A DNA stretch of 64,000 bases from an uncultured Amylibacter sp. (GTDB lineage Bacteria; Pseudomonadota; Alphaproteobacteria; Rhodobacterales; Rhodobacteraceae): NCBI GenBank assembly GCA_943846615.1, contig OX044354.1:872359-936358 (forward strand), in the 5' to 3' direction. Positions 41,384 to 49,359 of this stretch are shown here, one piece after another. How positions within the stretch are numbered: the first letter of the stretch is position 1; every line of letters starts with the position of its first letter. Under the pieces are notes generated by a model that saw only the letters and a list, made by a program, of their open reading frames with translations, did no database searches and was not told where the DNA came from. The position numbers and the translations under genes were made by a program.

Positions 41384-41899
41384 ATGAGTGATAAGTTTCC
41401 AAAATTAACGCTGGTTCTGGGCGGTGCGAACTCGGGGAAATCGGCCTTCGCCGAACGGTTGACACGTGCGGCGGGTTTGCACAAAACATACGTCGCTACT
41501 GCGCAGGCGTTTGATGATGAAATGCGTGCTAAGATTGCCAAACATCGCGCGGATCGCGGTGATGACTGGGATACGGTTGAAGCGCCAATGGATATCGCAA
41601 CTGCTTTGGGCGCTGGTGTGACCTTGGTAGATTGTTTGACGCTGTGGTTAAGCAATCACATATTGGCGGATGTTGATTTAGATACCCAAGCGTTTTTAAC
41701 AGCTTGCGATGCACCTGTTGTGTGCGTTTCAAACGAGGCTGGCATGGGCGTTGTGCCAGACAATGCAATGGCAAGAAAATTTCGATCCATCCAAGGACAA
41801 TTAAACCAAGACATTGCAGCGACCGCAGACTTGGTCGTTCTGGTTACCGCAGGGATTCCGTTGGTTCTGAAGGGGCAATTGCCCGCGTCGATGACATGA
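41384..41899 (+). CDS. cobU: Adenosylcobinamide kinase/guanylyltransferase
   Basis: A 171-residue enzyme of cobalamin nucleotide-loop assembly. The P-loop GGANSGKSAFAE is near residue 13, TYVATAQAFDDEM near 34 and the C-terminal half includes VSNEAGMGVVPDNAMARKFR, the family signature. It phosphorylates adenosylcobinamide and then transfers GMP to it. Its end overlaps the start of the histidine phosphatase gene (stop 41899, next start 41896). No other cob genes are nearby. Confidence 0.96.
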   Translation: MSDKFPKLTLVLGGANSGKSAFAERLTRAAGLHKTYVATAQAFDDEMRAKIAKHRADRGDDWDTVEAPMDIATALGAGVTLVDCLTLWLSNHILADVDLDTQAFLTACDAPVVCVSNEAGMGVVPDNAMARKFRSIQGQLNQDIAATADLVVLVTAGIPLVLKGQLPASMT

Positions 41900-42477
41900 C
41901 AAATTGGTGGTGGATACGACACGGCCCAACGCATCAAAGCAATTTTGTTGGCTGGTCCGATGTACCCGCCGATCTGTCCGATGTGGATGGGTTGGCGCGA
42001 CTGCATGATCATCTACCCAATGATGCGGTGGTGATTTCATCCGACTTAATCCGTTGTGTCGCCACTGCGGATGCGCTCCAAGGGGGGCGCGAACGCTTGC
42101 CCCATGACGATCAATTGCGCGAGTTTCATTTCGGCGATTGGGAAATGCAGAATTTTCGTGAAATCTCCGAAAGCCACCCGGAATTGACGCGTGAGTATTG
42201 GGAAAATCCTGGTGATATCGCGCCGCCTAATGGCGAGAGTTGGAATGTCGGCGCGGCGCGGATCAATGCGGCCGTTGATCGGATCACAGCGGCGTTTGCG
42301 GGGCGTCACATCGTGGCGGTGGCGCATTTTGGGGTGATCCTGACACAGGTGCAACGGGCCACGAACATGAGCGCCTCCAGTGCGCTTGGCTTTCAAATCG
42401 ACAACCTCTCCTTGACCAAAATCGAACATATGGGCGGCGATGATTGGCGGGTGTTGGGCGTTAATCACAACCTGTGA
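41896..42477 (+). CDS. cobC: Histidine phosphatase, alpha-ribazole phosphatase-like
   Basis: A 193-residue phosphoglycerate-mutase-fold phosphatase from the ATG at 41896 overlapping cobU. The catalytic motif is IRHGPTHQ near residue 7 (RHG), with a second Arg in SDLIRC near 51, the acid residue in LREFHFGDWE and the second His in VAHFGV near 159. Coupling to cobU suggests it dephosphorylates alpha-ribazole phosphate in cobalamin synthesis, as CobC does. The family is promiscuous, so the substrate is an inference from the operon. Confidence 0.83.
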   Translation: MTNWWWIRHGPTHQSNFVGWSDVPADLSDVDGLARLHDHLPNDAVVISSDLIRCVATADALQGGRERLPHDDQLREFHFGDWEMQNFREISESHPELTREYWENPGDIAPPNGESWNVGAARINAAVDRITAAFAGRHIVAVAHFGVILTQVQRATNMSASSALGFQIDNLSLTKIEHMGGDDWRVLGVNHNL

Positions 42478-42535
42478 ACTTCATCGTCACAACTTTGCAT
42501 TTGCTAAAACTGTAGGCGTTGGGCAATCTAACGCC

Positions 42536-43405
42536 ATGACCTATGAACTTGCTATTGGCGACAAAACATATTCCAGCTGGTCATTGCGTGGATGGTTGTT
42601 GTTCGCCGCGTTTGATATCCCCGTATCGGTGAAATCTGCGCGAATGTATTCCAATGAATTTAAAACTCTAACTGGTGAATTTGCACCTTCGAAACTGGTG
42701 CCTGCGGCCCGTTTTGATGGCGCTGTTGTCTGGGATAGCCTGGCCATGGCCGAGGAATTGGCGTCCCGCCATCCCGACGCAACCATGTGGCCCACCGATC
42801 CCACATTGCGCGCGATGGCGCGTTCGATCACGGCGGAAATGCACTCGGGGTTTGGCGCATTGCGCACCGATTGCACCATGAATTTAATCCGCCATTATCC
42901 GACATTTAAACCCAGTGATGCGGTTTTGGCGGATTGCGCGCGGATCGAATTACTGTGGAATACCGCACGTGCGGCACATAACAATGATGGCCCTTGGCTG
43001 TTTGGTGAATATTCCATCGCCGACGTGTTTTATGCTCCTATCGCTACACGATTTGCTACATACGGATTACCACGTTCCGACGCATCAGAAGCGTATATAC
43101 AGACCCACCTCGCCGAGCCCAATTTCCGCCGCTGGCGTTCCATGGGTATTGCGCAAAACTACATTCAACCCGGATACGACAAAGATTTGCCAGAGGACGA
43201 TTGGATCGGCCCAACGCCCTTGCCCGCAATTGCGGTGGATGGAACGGATTGCGAAAATGACACCTGCCCATATTCAGGCGGTGTGCCAACGCATGTTTTG
43301 GAAATCGATGGGCGTCGTATTGGGTTCTGTAAGGAATTCTGCCGCGATAAAACTGTCGCCGATCCAGAAGCATGGGATGGATTTATGAAAATTTACCAAA
43401 TCTAA
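42536..43405 (+). CDS. Glutathione S-transferase with C-terminal cysteine-rich (YHS/TRASH-like) domain
   Basis: A 289-residue protein from the ATG at 42536. The N-terminal thioredoxin-like GST domain (KTYSSWSLRGWLLFA) carries a Ser at the glutathione site, and the all-alpha GST domain continues to about residue 225. The last 50 residues differ: CENDTCPYSGGVPTHVLEI followed by GFCKEFCRDK, resembling the metal-binding YHS/TRASH fold (CPxxG then FCxxxC). The fusion is unusual for textbook GSTs, though I believe it occurs in other Rhodobacteraceae. A metal- or redox-sensing add-on is a plausible reading, not proven. Confidence 0.85.
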   Translation: MTYELAIGDKTYSSWSLRGWLLFAAFDIPVSVKSARMYSNEFKTLTGEFAPSKLVPAARFDGAVVWDSLAMAEELASRHPDATMWPTDPTLRAMARSITAEMHSGFGALRTDCTMNLIRHYPTFKPSDAVLADCARIELLWNTARAAHNNDGPWLFGEYSIADVFYAPIATRFATYGLPRSDASEAYIQTHLAEPNFRRWRSMGIAQNYIQPGYDKDLPEDDWIGPTPLPAIAVDGTDCENDTCPYSGGVPTHVLEIDGRRIGFCKEFCRDKTVADPEAWDGFMKIYQI

Positions 43406-43449
43406 ACACCCCTTCATTAGCCGTTAACCATAATTAATGGTGACGGCTA

Positions 43450-44952
43450 ATGATTACGCGAACTTATACCGTAGCATTCCAAGGGATCGAGGCCCGTTTG
43501 GTCGAGGTGCAATGCGCCCTTAACGCAGGAATGCCCGGATTTCAGATCGTCGGCCTACCGGACAAGGCAGTGACCGAAGCCCGCGAACGTGTGCGCTCGG
43601 CCATTACCGCCATGGGATTGGCAATGCCGTCCAAAAAAATTACGATAAATATGTCCCCTGCAGATCTACCAAAAGTGGGATCACATTTTGACTTACCAAT
43701 TGCCATGGCATTGTTGGCCGCGATGGAAGTCATCCCCCCCGAAGTCGCCGAACAACAGGTCGCGATGGGTGAATTATCATTAGACGGAAAATTGATCCCC
43801 GTGATCGGATCCCTGCCCGCGGCACTTGCCGCCGCAGAGGCATCCTGTGATTTGGTCTGTCCCAAAGACTGCGGCGCAGAGGCTGCATGGGTCGGCGCCG
43901 TTCAGGTCATCGCCCCTGCAACCTTGGGCCAATGCATCGCCCATTTTTCGGGACGTTCCCCCTTGCCCCCCGCCGTACCGGGAGAGGTATCGCATAATCC
44001 CGAAGGCCGCTGCATGTCTGATGTAAAGGGTCAAGAACGCGCCAAACGCGCCATGGAAATCGCCGCCGCTGGGCGTCATCATTTCCTGATGGTCGGTTCA
44101 CCTGGATCGGGAAAATCGATGATGGCCGCACGATTGCCATCACTGCTCCCCCCACTCAGCGCGACAGAGGCGCTGGAAACATCAATGGTACATTCACTGG
44201 CTGGACTATTGTCCGAGGGTGGCATTTCCAAAACGCGCCCGTTTCGCGACCCTCATCACACTGCATCGATGGCCGCAATCGTTGGCGGCGGGCGCGGTGC
44301 GCAACCAGGCGAAGTATCTTTGGCCCACAACGGCGTTTTATTCATGGATGAAATGCCAGAATACCCGCGCACCGTTTTGGAAACATTACGCCAACCGTTA
44401 GAGACTGGTAAAATCATGGTCGCACGTGCAAATGCACATGTGTCCTACCCTTGTTCGTTCATGCTGATCGCTGCCGCGAATCCGTGTAAATGCGGCCACC
44501 TGTTCGACGCAGGACGCGCCTGTTCCCGCGCACCTGTCTGTGGCGAAGATTACATGGGGCGTATTTCGGGGCCTTTGATTGATCGCTTTGATCTACGCGT
44601 TGACGTCCCGTCAGTGGATATTCACGATTTATCAAATGCACCATCGGGTGAAACCAGCGCCCAAATTGCGGCGCGGGTTTTATCAGCGTGGGAAATTCAA
44701 ACCAAACGCTTTGCTGATCATGATGATATGCGCCTAAATTCCGACGCCGAAGGCGCCGTTCTGGAGGAAATAGCCACACCCGATCAAGAGGGACAGGACT
44801 TGTTAGTCGCGGCCTCGGATAAATTCGGACTGACCGCACGCGGATATCACCGTGTTTTGCGTGTTGCCCGCACCATTGCAGATTTGGATGGAGCAACAGA
44901 TGTGCGCAAACCCCAAATTGCAGAGGCATTGAATTTTCGATTAACGCTTTAA
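43450..44952 (+). CDS. comM: ComM/YifB family Mg-chelatase-like ATPase
   Basis: A 500-residue AAA+ protein. The N-terminal Lon-protease-like domain includes GLPDKAVTEARERVRSA near residue 37; Walker A is GSPGSGKSM near 216 and Walker B VLFMDEMPEY near 296. A C4 zinc-type cluster NPCKCGH...CSRAPVC lies near 345. ComM is a helicase that promotes branch migration during natural transformation. It is convergent with the alpha/beta hydrolase gene, overlapping by 12 bases. Confidence 0.94.
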   Translation: MITRTYTVAFQGIEARLVEVQCALNAGMPGFQIVGLPDKAVTEARERVRSAITAMGLAMPSKKITINMSPADLPKVGSHFDLPIAMALLAAMEVIPPEVAEQQVAMGELSLDGKLIPVIGSLPAALAAAEASCDLVCPKDCGAEAAWVGAVQVIAPATLGQCIAHFSGRSPLPPAVPGEVSHNPEGRCMSDVKGQERAKRAMEIAAAGRHHFLMVGSPGSGKSMMAARLPSLLPPLSATEALETSMVHSLAGLLSEGGISKTRPFRDPHHTASMAAIVGGGRGAQPGEVSLAHNGVLFMDEMPEYPRTVLETLRQPLETGKIMVARANAHVSYPCSFMLIAAANPCKCGHLFDAGRACSRAPVCGEDYMGRISGPLIDRFDLRVDVPSVDIHDLSNAPSGETSAQIAARVLSAWEIQTKRFADHDDMRLNSDAEGAVLEEIATPDQEGQDLLVAASDKFGLTARGYHRVLRVARTIADLDGATDVRKPQIAEALNFRLTL

Positions 44953-45840
44953 ATGCGCCCAGATAAAATTCGTGGCTGTGCCCAGCGCTTGGTCTGCGGC
45001 AGGAACTTTGCCCGCCAGCAATTGAAACACATGGAAACCATGATCGAATTCCAACAGATCAACATCAACACTATCCGCGCGTAACCGCGCAACCATTTCA
45101 ATATTATCATCATACAAAATCTCACGTTTCGCCACCTGAATCTGCACAGGGCTGGCACCCGCGAACGGCGCAAAAAGCGGCGATGCACGTGGATCAGTTG
45201 GATCATAATCACCCAAATATTGCGCACGTAGATCCTGGTAACGTTCAACAGGCAAAACACAGTCTGATTTCCTATTGGCAGTCATACTTGCCCCTCGCAG
45301 GGTAAAATCAGTCTGTGCGGACAATGCAACCGTACAGGCAGGCAGTTCCAATCCCAATTTCAACATTTCTGCCAGCGTCGCCAAAATCAGATTTCCACCA
45401 GCACTGTCACCCATCAATGCAATGTCTTTGCCCTTATATCCCTGATCCAACAGGGCCTCATAACAGGCCATCACATCGTTGAAACCCGCTGGGAAAGGGT
45501 GTTCTGGCGCCAACGCATAATCGGGAACGATAACTTGCAATCCCAAACGCGCAGATATTTTTGAAGCCAACCCTGCATAGGCATCCGCACTGCCAAAAAC
45601 AAAACCACCGCCGTGTATATATAGAACGACCTTGTCTGTTTTGTGGTTAACCACCAGCGCTGGAATCTTGCGAGATCCAAGCGTCACCCGTTCAAAACGC
45701 GTTCCACGAATTGGTAGATTACTGTATTTCGCGACCGCATCCAGATACCAACGCATGCGCGCTATATTTTCGCCATACCGCAATGGGAATTTCATAAATA
45801 TCCGCGACCCAATCGCAAAAAATCCCAGACGCCAAGACAT
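44941..45840 (-). CDS. Alpha/beta hydrolase, hormone-sensitive-lipase family
   Basis: A 299-residue esterase. The oxyanion-hole motif HGGGFVFG is near residue 75 and the nucleophile motif GDSAGGN near 144 with the catalytic serine; the histidine is near DHGFHVF close to 271. It should hydrolyse short acyl esters. The N-terminus has a weakly hydrophobic start without a clear signal. It sits directly after gshB on the same strand, start and stop touching (TAATG-like), so it is coupled to it without an obvious metabolic link. Confidence 0.9.
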   Translation of the reverse strand: MSWRLGFFAIGSRIFMKFPLRYGENIARMRWYLDAVAKYSNLPIRGTRFERVTLGSRKIPALVVNHKTDKVVLYIHGGGFVFGSADAYAGLASKISARLGLQVIVPDYALAPEHPFPAGFNDVMACYEALLDQGYKGKDIALMGDSAGGNLILATLAEMLKLGLELPACTVALSAQTDFTLRGASMTANRKSDCVLPVERYQDLRAQYLGDYDPTDPRASPLFAPFAGASPVQIQVAKREILYDDNIEMVARLRADSVDVDLLEFDHGFHVFQLLAGKVPAADQALGTATNFIWAHLKR

Positions 45841-46778
45841 CAGAACTTGCGTTCAATCGCTTCCCAAATCTTCTCGGCAACATTGATGCCATCAAATCGT
45901 TCCAATTCTTGAATACCTGTCGGTGATGTAACGTTGATTTCCGTCAAATTGCCACCAATCACATCGATGCCGACAAAAATTTGCCCTTTTTCACGCAACA
46001 ATGGGCCGATCGCGGCGCAGATTTCCAAATCGCGTTCATCCAGCGCCACCTTTTCAGGACGACCACCAACGTGCATGTTGGAACGCGTTTCACCCTTGGC
46101 AGGGACGCGATTGATGGCACCAACAGGTTCGCCATCCACCAAAATCACCCGCTTATCGCCCTTGGATACATCCGGTAGGAACTTTTGCGCTATCAACGGT
46201 TCATTATTGATGCCAACGAACAGTTCATGCAATGAATTCAGGTTTTTATCATCTGGCCCAAGGCGGAAAACACCAGCACCACCATTGCCGTACAACGGTT
46301 TCAAAATGATGTCATTGTGCTTCTCTTTGAACGCTTTCAAAATATCAATATCTCGCGCTATAGTTGTCGGCGGCGTTAAATCCGGAAACGATAACACCAA
46401 CAGCTTTTCAGGATAGTTGCGCACCCACTGTGGATCATTTACCACCAATGTATCGGGATGGATCATATCCAACAGATGGGTTGTGGTGATATAACCCATA
46501 TCAAAGGGTGGATCTTGACGAAGCCAAACAACATCCAAATCGGACAGATTGATTTTTGCCTTCTCTCCTTTGGTGAAATGATTTCCCTCTTCACGGCGCA
46601 CAGTAACTGGCCAGCCGGTTGCAGTGATAACACCCTCTTCGAAGGCTAGCTGATCTGGGGTGTAATAAAACAGTTCATGCCCGCGCGCTTGCGCCTCTTC
46701 CATGATCCGAAACGTGCTGTCTGCGTTGATGTCGATCGGTTCAATCGGGTCCATTTGTATGGCGATTTTAAGGGGCAT
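45840..46778 (-). CDS. gshB: Glutathione synthetase
   Basis: A 312-residue ATP-grasp enzyme joining gamma-glutamylcysteine and glycine. The start MPLKIAIQMDPIEPI at 46778 is the standard one and has GGAGAC upstream; an extension to a TTG at 46790 would swallow that site. Conserved parts are WLRQDPPFDMGYI near residue 84, ILKPLYGNGGAGVF near 159 and the C-terminal EINVTSPTGIQELERF. It keeps the cytoplasmic thiol pool, relevant to the nearby GST. Confidence 0.97.
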   Translation of the reverse strand: MPLKIAIQMDPIEPIDINADSTFRIMEEAQARGHELFYYTPDQLAFEEGVITATGWPVTVRREEGNHFTKGEKAKINLSDLDVVWLRQDPPFDMGYITTTHLLDMIHPDTLVVNDPQWVRNYPEKLLVLSFPDLTPPTTIARDIDILKAFKEKHNDIILKPLYGNGGAGVFRLGPDDKNLNSLHELFVGINNEPLIAQKFLPDVSKGDKRVILVDGEPVGAINRVPAKGETRSNMHVGGRPEKVALDERDLEICAAIGPLLREKGQIFVGIDVIGGNLTEINVTSPTGIQELERFDGINVAEKIWEAIERKF

Positions 46779-46848
46779 TGGCGTCTCCAAAACATAAGTG
46801 TTTTAGATACATGACCGATGGATCACTATGATGCAAGGGTGGCGGGGG

Positions 46849-47196
46849 TTAATGGATCGCGTTCGGGATCACTTTTATGAAACCTTGGGCATCCACTAAT
46901 GCCACGTCAAACCGCATGTCCGTTTCCAATGGCAAATCCATTTCTTGCAGATAGTATTGGGAAGCGTTTTGAATGCGCTGCATTTGTTTAGCACCCAATG
47001 CCTGCGCGGCACGTTCAAATGTTTTGCTTTTCTTGACTTCGATAAAGTACAGTTTGTCATCATGGCGCGCAATCACATCAATTTCACCGCCATCGGATTT
47101 GAACCGTTCAGCCATAATTTCAAACCCACATCGTGCATATTTACTGGCCACGGATTTTTCCGCAGCAAGCCCAGCATGATACGAAGTCTGTGACAT
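46849..47196 (-). CDS. yraN: YraN/UPF0102 family endonuclease-like protein
   Basis: A 115-residue restriction-endonuclease-fold protein. The catalytic-like residues appear in GGEIDVIARHDDKLYFIEVKK near residue 35 (E-D-ExK pattern). The function is not established; a role in DNA repair or processing is proposed for the family. It starts in the stop codon of rsmI, a conserved gene order across many bacteria. Confidence 0.94.
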   Translation of the reverse strand: MSQTSYHAGLAAEKSVASKYARCGFEIMAERFKSDGGEIDVIARHDDKLYFIEVKKSKTFERAAQALGAKQMQRIQNASQYYLQEMDLPLETDMRFDVALVDAQGFIKVIPNAIH

Positions 47197-48071
47197 TAAT
47201 CGCCGTCCTTAATTTTCAGCGCCATCTCATAGGCGCGTTTACGTGGTATGCCGAACTGTTCCGCAATCTGCGATGCAGCATCTTTGATCCTGTACTCTTG
47301 CAGCAAAACACTTAAGGCATCATGAATATCCGCATCACTAATCTCCCTTTTAATGGGCGGTCCCAAAACAATCACGACTTCGCCTTTGAAACTGTTGCGG
47401 TTTTCAATCTCCTCAATCGCCTCGGCAATCGTGCCGCGAATTACCTCTTCGAAACGTTTGGTTAACTCCCGACAAACCGAAACTTGGCGATCTCCACCCA
47501 ATACAGTTTTCATATCCTTCAACGCAGCAACTGTGCGTTTGGGCGATTCATAGTAAACCAATGTCGCACCTAAACCCGCGACCTTTTCCAGATTCTTAAT
47601 CCGCTGCGATGCCTTTGATCCTAAAAAACCACCGAAGAAAAAATTATCCGTGGGCTGCCCCGCCAAACACAGCGCCGTCAAAATCGCGCTGGCACCAGGT
47701 GCCGCATGAACGCGAAATCCTTGGGCAATGGCCTCTTTGGTCAACGAAAAACCAGGGTCCGCAATCAACGGCGTACCTGCATCAGACGCATATGCAACTG
47801 TTTTGCCATCCGCCAGATGTTCCATGATCTTGGGGCGCATGCCATCCCCATTATGGTCGTGATACGGCAGAATACGGCGACCATCTAAATCAATTCCATG
47901 AATATCCATCAGCTTTCTCAAAACACGCGTATCTTCCGCCGCCAATACATCCGCACTACGCAACACCTGTAATGCGCGCAGGGTAATGTCGTTTGCTGTT
48001 CCAATCGGCGTCGCCAATATATGCAGCCCAGCGTCCAATCTTTTCGTAATCATGCGAGTTTTTCCGCCCAT
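47196..48071 (-). CDS. rsmI: 16S rRNA (cytidine(1402)-2-prime-O)-methyltransferase
   Basis: A 291-residue tetrapyrrole-methylase-fold enzyme that methylates C1402 of 16S rRNA. The SAM-binding region begins GLHILATPIGTANDITLRA, with AEDTRVLRKLM near residue 52, SDAGTPLIADPG near 91 and the family-typical C-terminal domain. The ATG at 48071 is used; an ATG at 48053 and a TTG at 48083 are alternatives and no strong ribosome site decides. It is divergent from the LpoA-like lipoprotein gene. Confidence 0.93.
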   Translation of the reverse strand: MGGKTRMITKRLDAGLHILATPIGTANDITLRALQVLRSADVLAAEDTRVLRKLMDIHGIDLDGRRILPYHDHNGDGMRPKIMEHLADGKTVAYASDAGTPLIADPGFSLTKEAIAQGFRVHAAPGASAILTALCLAGQPTDNFFFGGFLGSKASQRIKNLEKVAGLGATLVYYESPKRTVAALKDMKTVLGGDRQVSVCRELTKRFEEVIRGTIAEAIEEIENRNSFKGEVVIVLGPPIKREISDADIHDALSVLLQEYRIKDAASQIAEQFGIPRKRAYEMALKIKDGD

Positions 48072-48165
48072 GTATGGGGCCAACCGTTGTAATCTGGCGA
48101 CCTATCGCCTACCTTTTGACACAAGCGTTAGTGCAATTACAGTATATTTCGGTGGGGAATAAAAA

Positions 48166-49356
48166 ATGAATTACGGAACTATGATTTCAAACGGGCGGCG
48201 CGCCGTTCTTGGTGGGCTTTTGGCACTGTCATTGGCAGCATGTGTCGATGTGACAACAACCAGCCCTTCCAGCAGTGCTGCTGACGGGCCCAAGTTAAAT
48301 CCAAATGCGTCAGTTAAGGTTGCCTTATTGGTACCGTCTGGTTCTGGCGATGCCAACCAAGAGAATTTGGCAAACAACCTGATCCGCGCCGCTGAAATGG
48401 CAATTGCCGATCATCCGAATGCAAAAATCGACATGCGTGTTTACGCAACACACGGTAACGCAACACAAGCCGCCAGCGCGGCCCAAGCGGCCATTTCAAA
48501 CGGTGCGAAAATTATCATCGGTCCATTGTTTGCCGAATCCGCAAATGCCGTTGGCAAAGTTGCCGCCGCCAAAAACATCAATGTTTTAAGTTTCTCCAAT
48601 AATACTGGCGTTGCTGGCGGGAATGTTTTCGTTCTCGGGAATTCTTTCCAAAACACGGCAAATCGCATCGTTGGTTACGCCTCTGCCAAAGGATATAAAT
48701 CCGTGGCAGTTGTATCCCCACAAAACGCGGCCGGCACCGCCGCCGCCAACGCAGTTAAATCCGCCGCATCGCGCACCGGCGCGCGTTTTGCAGGCGCATA
48801 TGCATATCCCTTCAGCCCAGAAGGCATCGCAGGCACCGCACCAGCAATCGCATCTAAATTGAACGCATCAGGTTCAACAGCCGTGGTTTTGACCGCAGAC
48901 AGCGCTTCAGGCCTGCCATTGTTAGCACAGCGTTTGCCAGCCGGTGGTTTGGACATCGAAAACGTCAAAGTTCTAGGCTTGGCCCGTTGGGATATCCCGC
49001 AATCAACGCTCAGCAACCCTGGCCTACGTGGTGGTTGGTTTGCGATTCCTGATGGCGCGGCGATCAGCGCATTCAATGGTCGTTTCAACAACACATACGG
49101 CACGGCACCACATCCCTTGGCAGGCATCGCATATGATGGCATGAAGGCTTTTGCGGAATTACGCAGCAACAAAAACCCAGGCGCGGCACAGCGCTCGCAA
49201 CTATCACGTAGCCAAGGTTTCCGTGGCGCCAGCGGTGCATTTCGTTTGTTAAAGAATGGTTCTACACAACGCGCTCTTTCTGTGGCAGAAGCATCCGCAG
49301 GGGGCTTGCGTGTTATTTCGTCAGCGCCCACTAAATTTGGTGGCTCAGGATCGTAA
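48166..49356 (+). CDS. Penicillin-binding protein activator, LpoA-like lipoprotein
   Basis: A 396-residue periplasmic-binding-fold lipoprotein. The signal ends in the lipobox LAAC at about residue 26, giving an outer-membrane-attached protein. The fold is the type I binding-protein pattern (VALLVPSGSGDANQENLANN near residue 50) shared with LpoA C-terminal domains and family Peripla_BP_6. In Rhodobacteraceae this gene stands between rsmI and downstream genes as here. It presumably stimulates a bifunctional penicillin-binding protein. Confidence 0.88.
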   Translation: MNYGTMISNGRRAVLGGLLALSLAACVDVTTTSPSSSAADGPKLNPNASVKVALLVPSGSGDANQENLANNLIRAAEMAIADHPNAKIDMRVYATHGNATQAASAAQAAISNGAKIIIGPLFAESANAVGKVAAAKNINVLSFSNNTGVAGGNVFVLGNSFQNTANRIVGYASAKGYKSVAVVSPQNAAGTAAANAVKSAASRTGARFAGAYAYPFSPEGIAGTAPAIASKLNASGSTAVVLTADSASGLPLLAQRLPAGGLDIENVKVLGLARWDIPQSTLSNPGLRGGWFAIPDGAAISAFNGRFNNTYGTAPHPLAGIAYDGMKAFAELRSNKNPGAAQRSQLSRSQGFRGASGAFRLLKNGSTQRALSVAEASAGGLRVISSAPTKFGGSGS

Positions 49357-49359
49357 TAC

